Positions 1-11,762 of a stretch of DNA of 64,000 nucleotides are shown one piece after another. Under the pieces are notes generated by a model. The model saw only the letters and a list, made by a program, of their open reading frames with translations. It made no database searches and was not told the origin of the DNA. This DNA is from Chelonoidis abingdonii (taxonomy: Eukaryota > Chordata > Testudines > Testudinidae), in assembly GCF_003597395.2 (NCBI RefSeq), contig NC_133771.1, positions 122,961,741-123,025,740 on the forward strand. Reading direction: 5' to 3'. How positions within the stretch are numbered: the stretch's first letter is position 1; the number at the start of each line of letters is the position of its first letter. The translations under genes were made by a program, and so were the position numbers.

Positions 1-143
1 CACAAAACAAAGACTTCCCTCCACCGAGATTTTTAAAGTATCTTGTCTCCTGATTAGTCCTCTGGTCAGGTGTTCCAGGTTCACTGTTTGTTAACCCCTT
101 ACAGGTAAAAGAGACATTAACCCTTAACTATCTGTTTATGACA
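1..143 (+). mobile_element. 3' end of a solo-LTR-family element, cut by window start
   Basis: The last about 140 bases match the end of the full copies at 6660-7494, 10849-11757 and 24215-25065: the 'cctctggtcaggtgtt' segment, the 'taaccccttacaggtaaaag' segment, then 'ctatctgtttatgaca'. The terminal CA at 142-143 is the expected LTR end. The upstream part lies outside the window, so neither its TSD nor a possible internal region can be judged. Confidence 0.8.
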
Positions 144-3100
144 TAAGGCCTTTCCAAAAGCCCTTGGAGTGACAATACTTGGTTTCAGCATTCATACTGT
201 AGCATTAAGAGCACACAAGACCCATATTTTGCATGTTCTACTCAAAACCAACATGCCACATGCAAATCTCAACATACACAGATTTCAGAGATGAAGACTT
301 AGGCCGTACATCTCAGAGTTTGTTATACACAATCTTGTCACCTGAAGTTGTCTGGACAAAGCGGTTAAGCTTATTCTTAACTTTTACCCACTGATTTCAA
401 TAGGACGTACACATGCCCTTATGTGCTTTGAGGAACAGGGATCTAAATTCTTTTGGGCTAGATTATCTGTTTGAGTCAAGCTCTAGTTCACACAGCCAAG
501 GAGGAGAAATGAAAGAAAATGGCTTCAAGATCCCAGAACACCTCTATGATCCTAGATCTGCCAGAGATTAACTGGTTCCTGCCTAATTTAGAATAACCTC
601 AGATAAGTTCTATGCTGTGGCTGGAGTGCCCTGTCCATAACAGGCACATCAGCTTTTCCCCCCGCCCACCCCCAATAAAACCACCTGTGCCCGAGACTGG
701 AGGTGGGGGAATGGCATAGGAGTTGCCGATCTGGTGGCTCTATGCCATCTAAGCATTTCTCCTACACATGGAGAATCCTCCATAAATCAATATCACCTGC
801 TTTAAGGCTGTTGTGCACTGCCAGAGTGGCACAACCCAGCCCTAATAGGGCTGAGGAGGTGGCCACACCATTCTCACTTGACTAATTCAAAGGCACCATT
901 ACCGAATCATGGAGTGGTTTCCATAGTGCTTACTTTCCTGTAAGACTCTGGCACCATGATAAAAGCAGCAGCATATTGAATTCCTTCTGGAGTTCTAATT
1001 ATCCTGCTGCCAAAAAAGTCTGCCCAATTTTTTTTGAACCATTACATACTTAAACAATCACTTTTTATTAAATTTCTTACTCAGTACTATGTAGTGCCCT
1101 CCCTCCTCCCTGCTCCCACCTTTCACATGTACCAGAACAGCCTCTGGCCCAGGATGTGATCTGCACAAATTGTTATTGCCTAAAAGAGCATTAACTGAGA
1201 AACTTCCACACTGTAAGCGATTCATTCTGGGATATTTATACCACCTGCAGCTGTGGGAAAGAATATCTTTTACTTATACTGCAGCAGCACGCAGCTCCAT
1301 TATATTTTGTTTACTTTTAACTGAGTTGCAACTGCCCAGTTAAGAGTGTAGATGTGCAGACTATAGAGGTATCTGGGGCTCAGATGTTTTTTCAACTACA
1401 CTGCTGAAATCAGCAATGAGACTACAACCCACCCACCTCTCTCCCCAAGTTGTTATAAACAGATCTAGAGAACCTCACTGAAGTTGTTCGAACCTCTGAG
1501 CACTCAAGGCAGCTCCCACGGCAGTACTATCAGAACTCAGATCAGGTCGTTAGCTACTCTGCCCTTATATTTGGGCTGACAAGAGGTGGAGCTAAAATAA
1601 AGTTCCACCTACACTCCCAGTGTCCACCCCTAATAGAGACTGGGCTATAAAGAGGGTCATGGGAAGTTGCAAAGGCTGATAGGTAATTTCAGTTGTAAAG
1701 GTGAGAAATGCCTAGAGTTCAGTAGAGCCCAAAACTATCTATAGGAAACAATTATATAAAGAAATAGCTTGAATGTTGTTTGTGTTTATTATTTTAACTG
1801 CTACAGCTCTGGGAGCAATTTTACAGAGAAGAATCTTTCCCAAGAAATGCATTTTGACCATTTCTTCCCCCTTAATCCAGAGTATCACTACTGGAGTGTG
1901 TGCATGCACCTTAAAATGTTATATCTTACTGTAAGGAGTAAAGTGCCCAAACTTAGTAAAACAAGCTCACTCTTTGCAATATTGTCTGAGCAGTAGAGAT
2001 GGCTGGTCCCAGACATGTATAGCTTTACTTGGGAATTCACGTCTAAAGCAGGTTTGATTTCTGTTCCCTGCCCGAAAAGTATAAATTGCAATGTAAGAAT
2101 CAATCCTGCACACTCCCTGTCACAGAGCTGGTGGCTGATCAAACCTCTCATTGAAGAAATCCCTGTAAAGGCACTATGGCCAATCTCCATGCTGACATGC
2201 ATAACACGGCCAGCCAAAAGTGCACTACTTGGACATTAATATACCATATGACCATTGTAATTTGTATTGACTTAATGAGGCCTATCTGTGTGCTTGATAC
2301 TGCTCTAAACAGAGTTTCTATAGTTTCAGGGACCTCCTTTCATAGGCCAGGAGGCAATAAGCTGTACAGCAGATTCCATTTGACTCTCTTTGGTGCCTTC
2401 TGGATTTATCCTTGTTGCAGAAAATGAGAACATTTTGCAGAATGAGATGAGCCAGGAATTCTATAGAATATGTAGCTCAAAACCTTGCTATGCAGATACG
2501 TCTCCTTCTGTCATCCAAGGAATTTTAGATGTGAAAAGCCTCGAGCCTTAACAAGACATAAGAACGCCATACATTTTGCAAACAAACAAGTTTGGTTAAC
2601 AAAATATTGGGTCTCAGACCAGTGTGATTTTTCCAGCAAGGAGAATTCCATGTTTGATAAAATAAATGAAATATTTTTGTGGGAGGTTGATTTTAAAGAG
2701 ATAATGGCAGCTATTTAGAGCTGCTCTGAGGTTCAGAGTGTTAGAGTGAGTCCCTGCGGGGGTGGAGGGGAATTGATTTGTGGGCAAAGTGCAGGTGAGA
2801 TAGTCAAAGGTGCACAGTAAATGTATCGCATAAATCCACAGTAAAGCATAATAAATTTCCACCCTGTATGTGAAGAGATTTAAACACATAGACATAGCTA
2901 TCTAAGGAGATATACAGAAATATAGTTCCAGTAAAATAGGAAGGCTTTTTAAAATTTTAAAACTCTTCTATTCACCAAGTTCATCATGATACCATGTTTA
3001 AATGCAAACTTTAAGGTTAAAAAGGAGTATTTGCCATCACAGCTTTCACTGCTAACAGCCACAGCTGTTATTCTGTAGGTGCACATTCTATTACCATGAA

Positions 3101-4044
3101 TAAAGGGAGGAACAGGGAGCAGCTATGGATTAAGATACTGAAGACGGAGATCAAGTACAGTGTAATTTGTCAGTCAGATGTTATGGAGATTGTGCAGACA
3201 TCCCTCAAGCATGTGATTTCTTGACTCTAGCTTTGAATTCCTGCTGTATAGGCAGCTGATGAGATCAGCACAGTTTTCTTGAGTTGCAGGAGCATTATTA
3301 TACGGAGGCATGATGGATAGTCACAGGTTGTGATGAAGTTTTAGTTAACTCAATAAGATGGGCAAAGCACAAAGGGGACCCTCTTTATAATAGATTTTCT
3401 CTTACAAGTGAAATTCCTAATGGATGTCAAATACCAAATGAAATATTATCTAAAATGATGACATGCTGGAGACTATTTTTCCAAGTAACAAAATCACCTT
3501 ATCCTGTGGATTTTCTTTTCTTTCTCCCCCACTATTTTTTCTGTTTCCTTCTCCCTGACCCAGGCAGAACGATGCAGACAGTACCTTCCTATACCAGTCT
3601 GCATTAAGGAGGGGGATTCACCCCTGAGGGAAGGCAGGCAGAGTTTCTATTGCAGCCCTTAGTGGGAGTCACTCTGGTAAATGAGAGCTTTGGTTTAAGT
3701 CACTGTTCCATTTGAGTCTTTGTGGCAGCAGTTGCTGGATGTGAATACTGGCTGCCTTAGCCACGTACCTTCACAGGAACATTTTGTGCTGCAGTGGCTA
3801 GCTAAGGGCAAAGGAGAGGTCACCATGACCTTTAGCTGTCATCAACCTCAGGTGTATTTTCTGGCCCAACGGAAAACTTTGTGCTGTTACAGACCCTGGT
3901 TCAGTTTAGAGAAAGGAAAGCAAATACAGACAGCTTAATACCAAAGAAAGAGTCACTGTCAGAGCTAAGATTCGAATTGTGTAACTCCTGGTTACCCATC
4001 TCAGGCTTATTCCACTCCACCTTGACACCTCTTTTCATACCAGT
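144..4044. other. Unassigned non-coding DNA
   Basis: No gene, RNA gene or well-bounded mobile element is recognised here. Open frames are all under about 110 codons, overlap on both strands and match nothing I know. Around 3936-4035 there is a weak resemblance to the reverse complement of a MIR-type SINE core (a segment like 'agctaagattcgaa'), too decayed to call. Confidence 0.5.
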
Positions 4045-4847
4045 TGTAATGGGGTCACTCACCTCTTAAGCAGCTCCCAATGGCTGAGTGTGGTACCGTA
4101 GTCTTTTTCTCACTTCAGCACCCTGTGCAGGCTGCCACCCAACCTTGGTGAGTCTTCAGTGGCTTGACCCTCAAGCTGAGTCACAGATTCCAAATGAAAG
4201 CCTTCTGGGATATTAAGGAGTCCAATAACTAAATCTATTTGCACTCAGTAGGATCTTCAGCCCCAGCTCTGGTCCCTTGAAATTCAGCCCTTTATTCATG
4301 CTGCCAAATAAGGCCTGTCCCTTTCTTGGGGTTTACATCACTTTACCTCTGGCTGGTAGTGAAACCCACTACTCCAAGTTCCAACCTAGGGACCCTACAC
4401 ACGGCAGCCACATACTGCTTGATTCAATCTTTCACTGTTAGTTCTCTAGACCTCTTCATACCAGGCCCTTTTATCTCCAGCCCTACACCAGGGCCAACAT
4501 CCTTAGGGCCTTCTTCATATGCAATCTTTAGTGCAAGTTCAGCCCGCCATAAACTCCAGCTACTTGTTATGTTCCTTTAGCTAAAGAGAGGACCCGGACC
4601 CTGACCCTGACCCTGACCGCTTCCCCTTCTTCTGCTCCAAGCTAGGAACTGACCTACAAAGCCCCTGCAGCTCCTTTTATCTGGGCCTGCGGGGCTCTGA
4701 TTGGCTACTTCTAAAGGCTTCTCTAGGCCAGCCTGGAAGACCCACCTTTGCTTCTCCTTTCCTGGCTCTTCACTGCTTCCCAGCAGAGGGTGTAGTAGTA
4801 CCACAAGACTCCTGGAGGAAGCCGCAAAGGTCAGGTACACCCTGTCA
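4045..4847 (-). mobile_element. Solo LTR, retrovirus-like, transcribed on the minus strand
   Basis: The segment starts TG and ends CA and is flanked by a 4-bp direct repeat CAGT (4041-4044 and 4848-4851), as expected for LTR integration. On the minus strand it has promoter architecture in the right order: a CCAATCAG box (4697-4704), a GATAAAAGG TATA-like box (4673-4681) and an AATAAA polyadenylation signal (4291-4296). No gag, pol or env remnant adjoins it, so it is most simply a solo LTR left by recombination. A 4-bp TSD is usual for gammaretrovirus-like (class I) elements, but LTR sequence alone does not settle the class. A short run of CCCTGA repeats (about 4594-4616) lies inside it. Confidence 0.65.
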
Positions 4848-5500
4848 CAGTAATTTTTCCTGCTTATTCATGATTTGGAGAGTGGTGCTTTAAGCAGTCA
4901 ATAGCAATTATTCTTGGTGAAAAGAACACACAATACAAATTAGAGTATTATAGATTTCCGCCATCACTTTAATGTTTAGTTACCCCGTTAGATTTACACT
5001 GAATACATAAAATTTAATAAATTGCTTTCACTAAAACCCATTAACTGACACTTAGAAATAGCATTTTAATCCAAAGGAGTGCAGCATAACATTACTGCAG
5101 CTAATAGGCATGTCGTAGCAGAGAAAACTCCACTTCTAAAACAGAGCGTAGCCATGGTGGCATGTGTTTATATAATCTGATACTCCTAAGTATCTGGAAG
5201 ATGGGAGACCAGATCAGGTGGTGTAAACTGGCACAGCTCACCAGTATAGCTCCACAGACTCCCAAGGAGCTACACCAATTTATACCAACTAAGGACCTGA
5301 CCCCAGAATGTAATATTGTGTTTCCTGACCCTTGGAAAACTGGCCCATTCCCCAATGAAGGTAATCTGGACTGGAGAATGGCTAATTAACAGCTTTTGGG
5401 TCAGCTTTTGGGAGGAAGAATTTGGTCAGGACTTGTGCTCCAGCCTACCTTTCCTCTCCTCTCCCATGAATCCCTCCATCTCTTTCAGCTGGTCCCCTCA
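4848..5500. other. Unassigned, with an ancient repeat module
   Basis: Nothing coding is seen. Bases 5217-5310 contain a segment ending in a phrase like 'taccaactaaggacctgac', which recurs in similar form at about 57595-57612 and 59466-59487. It is probably a fragment of an old interspersed repeat common in reptile and bird genomes; I cannot name the family. Confidence 0.4.
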
Positions 5501-5754
5501 GGGTATGTCTACACTGCAGTCAGAGGTGTGACTGCAGCATGCGAAGAGGTACCTAAACTAGCTTTGATCTGGTTAGCTTGAATAACAATAGCAATGACAG
5601 ACGGCAGCAGACTGGGCTATACAATCCCACCTGGGCCCCGGGTATGCTGCCATACTCCCGTTTCTTCATTACTATTGTTTTCTGAGCTAAAGCTGGTTCA
5701 GGTTTGTCTATATATGCTGCAGTCAGACCTTTGATTGCAGTAAAGACATACTCT
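5501..5754. mobile_element. MITE with about 40-bp terminal inverted repeats
   Basis: The left end begins GGGTATGTCTACACTGCAGT and continues into a segment reading TCTGACTGCAGCA-like in inverse. The right end (about 5712-5754) is its near reverse complement, giving imperfect inverted repeats of roughly 40 bp around about 170 bp of internal non-coding sequence. There is no transposase frame, so this is a non-autonomous DNA transposon. The TIR resembles that of the element at 39647-39907. The TSD is not clear, so the superfamily (hAT or other) is open. Confidence 0.65.
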
Positions 5755-6659
5755 TCATGAGATCAGTGCCTTTTGGCTGCCAAGTTCTTTCTCAGTAAGC
5801 AGCAGAGGGGTTGACAATATATGCCTGCTAGGGAGGCCAAGCTGATGGGGTGGACATTTCCTGAAATGGAACCCAAAGCAGTTCTCTAATGAAGAATAGG
5901 CCAGTGTCAGAGAACATGTAGATGCAGAGGGAGAATGTATGGGGAGCTATTCAACTGATCACAGGGAAAGATAGGAAAGGCCATGAAAATGGAGGAGGGC
6001 TCATTTTAAAAGGAGGGAACTGTTCTAGAACACAGCACATCCCATGTGAAGGGAGGGATTAGAGGCCTCAGGGGCCCATGGCACATTCTGATTATATCAC
6101 CCAGAACCCAATACACCTCTTGTCTAGTTGATAGGTCTTTTCCAGGTAACATGCCCCTTTTTAAAGAAAGAAGTATGAATCAACATGTTTTTTTTTGCCA
6201 GTGCTGTAGTCCTAGCTCAGATCTGGGTTTCTCAGCTTTTACACAGAGCACCTTGTTTTCTTACACTGTAGTGTTGGAGGAAGCTCAGGGGTACCGTGGT
6301 CAAAATTCAGCAGCAAAACTGAGCAAATGGAGCAAAACTGAGGCATCTGGAACTGGCACCGCCACTGTCAGATGACAGGATATTGAGCTATATGGACCAT
6401 TGTCTGACCCACAATCGCTGTTCGTATTTACAGTAAATTCATATTATTTGTGTTGGCCCTTTCATAGGTGAAAACTGTGGTACTTGTGAACGCATAATCA
6501 AAAAGGCCAGAAATTGCCTGTCTGTCCCCAGTCTATGATAATAATACCATTAATGTTTGCCACTTCATTTTTGACTCATGGAGCACCCTAAGAATGAATA
6601 TCTGGTGATTGGCCCTGGTTTACAAGATAAGGACACAAGAACTTTTTGCAGGTTAAGAA
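5755..6659. other. Unassigned non-coding DNA
   Basis: No gene or bounded repeat recognised. The 109-codon frame at 6046-6375 has no recognisable motif and is not supported as a gene. Confidence 0.4.
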
Positions 6660-7494
6660 TGTAATAAGCCTCTGTCCCAAATCTGGACCTTAGCGTCCAA
6701 AATCTGTGTGCTTAGCATGAACCTCCAAGCTTAATTACCAGCTTGGATCTTATCTTGCTGCCACCAATCAGGATTCTGAGTACCTGATAAACTCTCTGGT
6801 CTNNNNNNNNNNNNNNNNNNNNNNNNNNNNNNNNNNNNNNNNNNNNNNNNNNNNNNNNNNNNNNNNNNNNNNNNNNNNNNNNNNNNNNNNNNNNNNNNNN
6901 NNNNNNNNNNNNNNNNNNNNNNNNNNNNNNNNNNNNNNNNNNNNNTCTCTCTTCCCCCTCCCACCAATTCCCTGGTGCTGCAGAGCTTACCCTCCGTAGA
7001 TCTAACACAAAGAGAATTCCCCTTCCCTTTGTTCCTTAGCCTACCCAGAGAGAGAAAAACTCAAACAAGTCTTAAAAAGAAAGCTTTATATAAAAAAGAA
7101 AAAAAAACATGAATATATGATCTCTGCATTGAGTTGACAATACACAGGGCTATTACTTAAAAGAAAAATATGAATAAACAGAATCATTCAAAAAGAGATA
7201 CAATTCAAACATTCCAGCAAACTATACATGTAAATACAAAACAAAACATATAAAAGCTTATTGTTTTGCTACCTTTGTACTCACAACTTTGAAGCTGAAG
7301 ATTAGAAGCTTGAAGATAGAAAGAAGCCTCTCATAGCCGAGAGACAGACAAAAGACTCAGACCCCCAAAATGCCCTCCCCTTAGCTTTTAAAAAATGCTG
7401 TTTCCAGATTGGTCCTCTGGTCAGGTGTTTGGTTCCCTTTGTTAACCCTTTACAGGTAAAAGAAACATTAACCCTTAGCTATCTGTTTATGACA
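6660..7494 (+). mobile_element. Solo LTR of the TGTCATAA/TTATGACA family, with assembly gap
   Basis: It aligns throughout its visible parts with the copies at 10849-11757 and 24215-25065. Ends are TGTAATAA and TTATGACA, and a perfect 5-bp TSD AAGAA flanks it (6655-6659 and 7495-7499). A TATATAAA box near 7087 followed by GAATAAACA near 7172 suggests plus-strand transcription, although a CCAAT box in the opposite sense leaves the orientation provisional. The segment 6803-6945 is unread (N). No internal retroviral genes are present. Confidence 0.85.
6803..6945. other. Assembly gap (143 N)
   Basis: A run of 143 unresolved bases inside the LTR at 6660-7494. Other copies of the family carry roughly 190-240 bases between the same flanks, so the gap size is plausible but may be an estimate. 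Open frames crossing it are artefacts. Confidence 0.99.
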
Positions 7495-7499
7495 AAGAA

Positions 7500-9299
7500 T
7501 ATCCCACATTTTTGAATAGGGAGGTTTAGCATTGTGTTAGGATTTTCAGAATGGCCATAAAAGCTCTCATGGGAGCCACCTATCTTTAAATTAGAAAATA
7601 GCTTCTTTCTTCTCATCTTCTTGACCACCACCCCATAATTCTACAAGATATCAGCCTACTGAACTACTAAGTTTATGTAACAGACAGAAGCTATGGTGTA
7701 CGACCTGATGTTGGTATTTGTATTAAAAATATAAAACAAACCAATCCAAACCTCTTGGGAAGAGAAATGTTTAGACCCTGTTTTAACAAAGAAATCCCAC
7801 ACAAAACATTGTCCTAAATTTTGTGCTTTCAGACATGAAGATGAGGGACTAGGGAATCAGTAGATTCATTTTCCCATTTAAACAAACCCATTTTCTCAAC
7901 AATAGCCAGAGAAGGAGGGTGATGCCCTGCAATAATTTATGAATACTATATGTGGGTCTTGTCAGTGGGTTTTTACTGCATGACTATATTGGGTTAAAAT
8001 CAACAGAGCAGTTGCTAAAACAAGCAGTAAGAGGAAACTTTGGGTCAAGCTAAGCCACCCCAATAGGTTGTTACAGAGTCAGAGTCATTGGGTCTGAGGA
8101 AACTGGCTCAAACTTCTTACAGCATCTATAAAATTCTCTTGGAACAAACAGGGCAAAAGCTTGGGAAATGCAAAGGAATACTGGCTAGATAAAATGGACT
8201 GTCTCTTTCAACGCGGGTGGTAGTTGTTGGGGAGTTGTCATAAGGGGATGAGAAGTGCCTACAGGTACAATACAGATGTGTTTAGACTCAGTTGTTCTAA
8301 AATCTTTTTTCTCTACAGGCTTTGTTCATACTGTTAAAATTAAAAAATATTTTGGTTTGAAAGAGGCTGTCTGGTCACTTTATTCACCACTAATCACAGA
8401 CTCACTAAGGGGAAAACTGCAGGTGCCAAATCCAATTGAATCTTTTGGATAAGAACAGTTGATAGACTGGGGCTTGGGCTACAATACCCTGTGGAAGAAC
8501 TGCATTTCCAGGATAGGTAAAGGCAAAAACCTGACATCTGAGGGGTGTGGAGCCCACAAAGGGGACAGAGGGATAGCTGGCCTTTCACCTGCGACAGGAG
8601 GCAACACCACTGGTCAAACAAATTTATGCTGGAAATATCTTCACTTCGTTCCTGGAAAAATATGCAACACCAACACTCCTGAGCTAAAATACTCTTCTCT
8701 CTTAGGGTTTGTCTGCACTACCACCAAAAACATAAGCAGTTGCTCTGATCAACTATTTTATTTGATGATTTACCTTTTGTGGATTGAACCTGGAGTGACA
8801 AACACACCCTTAATTGCAATAGCACCAATGGTGCTGATATTACACTGCACTATGGAGGTATTGGCAAAACTTCTCTTGACTTCTTCGGGGCCATGATTCC
8901 ATCCAGTTTATAAGCATATGCAAACAATAGAGGAGAAAGTCAAATATATATACACAATTTTATACACATGTAAGGGCATATACTCAGAAGCCTTTGCATG
9001 GGTGTACAGGGTCAGAAGGGTGAGCAAGAAGTGCCTTTCTTGTGTGGCTGTGCAACAGTCTCTCACCATAGCAGTCCCTGCACTGACTGAGCTCTGGAGA
9101 TCGTAGGGACTGCTCACTCCTGCTTCCTCTTGTAAGCAGGATGCCAAAAAAAAGCACAGGGTTGGGGATGGGGCAGAGAGGGAAGCAGTAGCATGGCCCT
9201 ACCCCTCCATGTTAGCCCACAGAAGAGAGAAACCTGCATACTCCTTTTAATGGATGAAGCAGAGTCACACACCTCACATGTCGGCACGAGTCCTAGGAT
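7500..9299. other. Unassigned, with a possible MITE remnant
   Basis: No gene is supported. Around 8703-8720 the phrase 'agggtttgtctgcacta' resembles the terminal repeats of the MITEs at 5501 and 39647, and 'tattacactgcactatgg' near 8839-8856 could belong to the far side, but no clean right end or TSD is visible. The 145-codon frame at 8459-8896 runs through this stretch and shows no domain. Confidence 0.35.
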
Positions 9300-10099
9300 A
9301 GACTGTATTTGCCTGAGGCAAAATCTCTCCCATGTTCCTTCTCAGGCAGTTCAGCACCAAACTATCTGGTAAGCAGTTCCACTGATAGCCATAGCACCCC
9401 CGGTATTAGAGTATTGGACACTCTAGGGAGTCTCTCTCTCTCGCACCCCTCTTTGTCCACTTCTTTGGCCCGGCAAGGACCTATCTTCAGTTAGAATTTC
9501 CATGGCATTACCCTCCAGCCAGCTCACATCTTTCCACTTCCATCACCTTCCCAGGTAACAAAAGCTCAACTAAAATAATCCACTCCAACATCCACACAGA
9601 AGATCTTTCTGATTCTTTTGAGGTTCCATTGAAGATCCCGCTTTTCATCCCTACTCCCAGGGACTGCAGAATCCCTTCATTGTGCTTTTGGCTGAGCACG
9701 ACCTCTCAGGTTATTTTCCCCTAAAGGCTCTTCTTCCTGGCAGGTTTCCCCTCTGCCTCACCTCACCAGGAGTTCTGGCAGCTTCTCCCAGGGACTTCTC
9801 TTCTTCTTACAAGCCCTGTTTCAGGGCCTCCCATAGTAGCCTGAACTGCTCCCTAGAGTTCTTTCTAAACTGCTTTTACCACATTTACCCCAGACAGACA
9901 GACCCATAGCTCCCCTCTCCTGGATCTCCTCCCGCCTTAGCCTTCCCTCTCTTTTTCTGGGTAGTCCTCCCTGACCCTTTCATAGTTGGGACCACTAATT
10001 GTAATTGATTAAACCAGCTCAGAATCAGCTGGAGGTTAACTGCTGTGTCACAGACAAGGCTGCATCCAACTCTCTTAAAGAGCCAGCCACTCTTTGACA
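9300..10099 (-). mobile_element. Possible LTR-type element, minus strand (weak)
   Basis: The right boundary 'ctctttgaca' gives a TG start on the minus strand (TGTCAAAGAG), and the pyrimidine-rich body followed by a 'ttgtaattgattaaaccagc' segment resembles long terminal repeats common in turtle genomes, as I remember them. I could not find a matching left end or a TSD, so both the class and the left coordinate are uncertain. It could be an unrelated high-copy repeat. Confidence 0.3.
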
Positions 10100-10848
10100 T
10101 ACCTTCTACATAGGGTAAATGCCACAATCTGGCCCATATAGATTTTAATTTCTTTAAATAGTATAAAGTGTCAGATCAGACTATCTGGCCTTCAGCCTAC
10201 TCACCAATAATTAACTGATCACCTACTATGTATCATAGCAGAGCTGAATCTTGAGGAGAGATTTGAAGAGGGTAGTGGCTTTTCTGATCAGCTCAGGAAC
10301 GGTTTTCAATTTCATAGCATTGTACTGAGCCTATGGTATTTTCCCTGCCATGTGGAATTTTAGTAATGGCTTACAGCTGATGTCAATGTGATCCAAAATG
10401 AAATAATAATTGGTTCCAAATTATTTCATTTTGATTTAGTTCTCATTTTTGCAGTATTTTGGGTTGACCTGACAGAGCAGAGCATTTTGACTGCCATGCA
10501 GCCTGAGAAAGGCTGACCTCTTCGTCTTTGCTAAAGGCAGAGTATAAAACCTGGGACCAGCTGATACCTGACTAAATCAAATTAGAAACAGACAGTATTT
10601 TAAAGCGGTATATATTTTAAAAGATTTTCCATTGACCATTACTTATCGGGTTTCATTTCCCAGTCACAGATAGCTTTGAAAAAAAAACACATTCAAGAGA
10701 GAGCCAAAGCTGTTGACAGATATTTTCGTTAAAACAAACACACAGACACACAGACACAAGAAATAGGAGAGAAACAGTTTTGTGACTATAATGACATTGT
10801 TATGCCTTCTTGTTGTGTGCTTGGAAACCCTGACAACGGAAGCAGATG
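10100..10848. other. Unassigned non-coding DNA
   Basis: No gene or bounded repeat seen. A short CA/GA-rich tract (cacacagacacacagacaca) lies near 10738-10757. Confidence 0.4.
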
Positions 10849-11757
10849 TGTCATAAGCATAAATCCCAATTCTGAACCTTAGTGTCCAAAATGTGGGTGC
10901 CTAGCATAAATCCTCTAAGCTTAATTACCAGCTTAGATCTGATAGCGCTGCCACCAGCCAGATTCCAGTGTCTGGCGCACTCTGGTCTCCCCAAAACCTT
11001 CCCTGGGGGACCCCAAGACTCAGATGCCCTGAGTCTACAACAAAGGGAAATAACCCCCTCCCCTTGTCTCCTCTTTATTTCCTCCCAGGCTTCCCCTCCC
11101 TGGATGGCCCTGGACGATCACCCTATTTCAATTCCTTGAAATGCAAAACAGAGAGATCCAGTTTCTTTCACCCTCAGTAAGAGTCCCTGCAAAGGTAAGC
11201 TTTGCAACTCTGACACAAAGAGATTTCCCCCTCCCAGTCTTTCCCTGAGAGAGACCATAACCCTGGCACAGAGATTCCTATCCCCCTGAGCCTCAACTAG
11301 AAAAAAAAATCCAACAGGTTTTAAAAAGAAAGCTTTATATAAAAAGAAAGAAAAAGACATAAAACTGTTCTCTGTATCAAGGTTGACAATATACAGGGTC
11401 AATTGCTTAAAAGAAAAATGAATAAACAGCCTTATTCAAAAAGATATACAATTTAAAACATTCCAGCAAACTACACACATGTAAATACAAAAACAATATA
11501 AAAACCTATTGTCTTCTACCTTTTGTACTTACACTTGGAAACCGAAGATTAGAAAAGCCTGAAGAGATAGAAATCACTCTCATAGCCGAGAGAACACAGA
11601 GCAGAGACACAGACAAAAGACACACACCCCAAAATTTCCCTCCCTGAGCTTTGAAAAATCCGGTTTCCTGATTGGTCCTCTGGTCAGGTGTTTGGTTCCC
11701 TTTGTTAACCCTTTACAGGTAGAAGAAACATTAACCCGTAGCTATCTGTTTATGACA
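10849..11757 (+). mobile_element. Solo LTR, TGTCATAA/TTATGACA family, reference copy
   Basis: The element runs from TGTCATAA to TTATGACA, an 8-bp perfect terminal inversion, and has a perfect 5-bp TSD AGATG (10844-10848 and 11758-11762). It has a TATATAAAA box near 11334 and an AATAAA signal near 11420, compatible with U3-R-U5 order on the plus strand. On the minus strand a CCAATCAGG box (about 11668-11676) is an argument for the opposite orientation. The 909-bp length, TG/CA ends and fixed-size TSD identify an LTR; a 5-bp duplication fits ERV3/ERVL-like or Gypsy-type integration. Short open frames inside it are incidental. Confidence 0.88.
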
Positions 11758-11762
11758 AGATG

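Noticed and set aside
4577..4840. Frame with Gly-Gln repeats and a CCCTGA tandem run as possible telomeric sequence
   Set aside because: The unit is CCCTGA, not CCCTAA, only about 3.5 units long, and lies inside an LTR.
6712..7008. Minus-strand frames crossing the N run
   Set aside because: The frame continuity comes from undefined bases; the real sequence is LTR.
8459..8896. 145-codon plus-strand frame
   Set aside because: No motif, no coding-like composition, and the region contains a probable MITE remnant.
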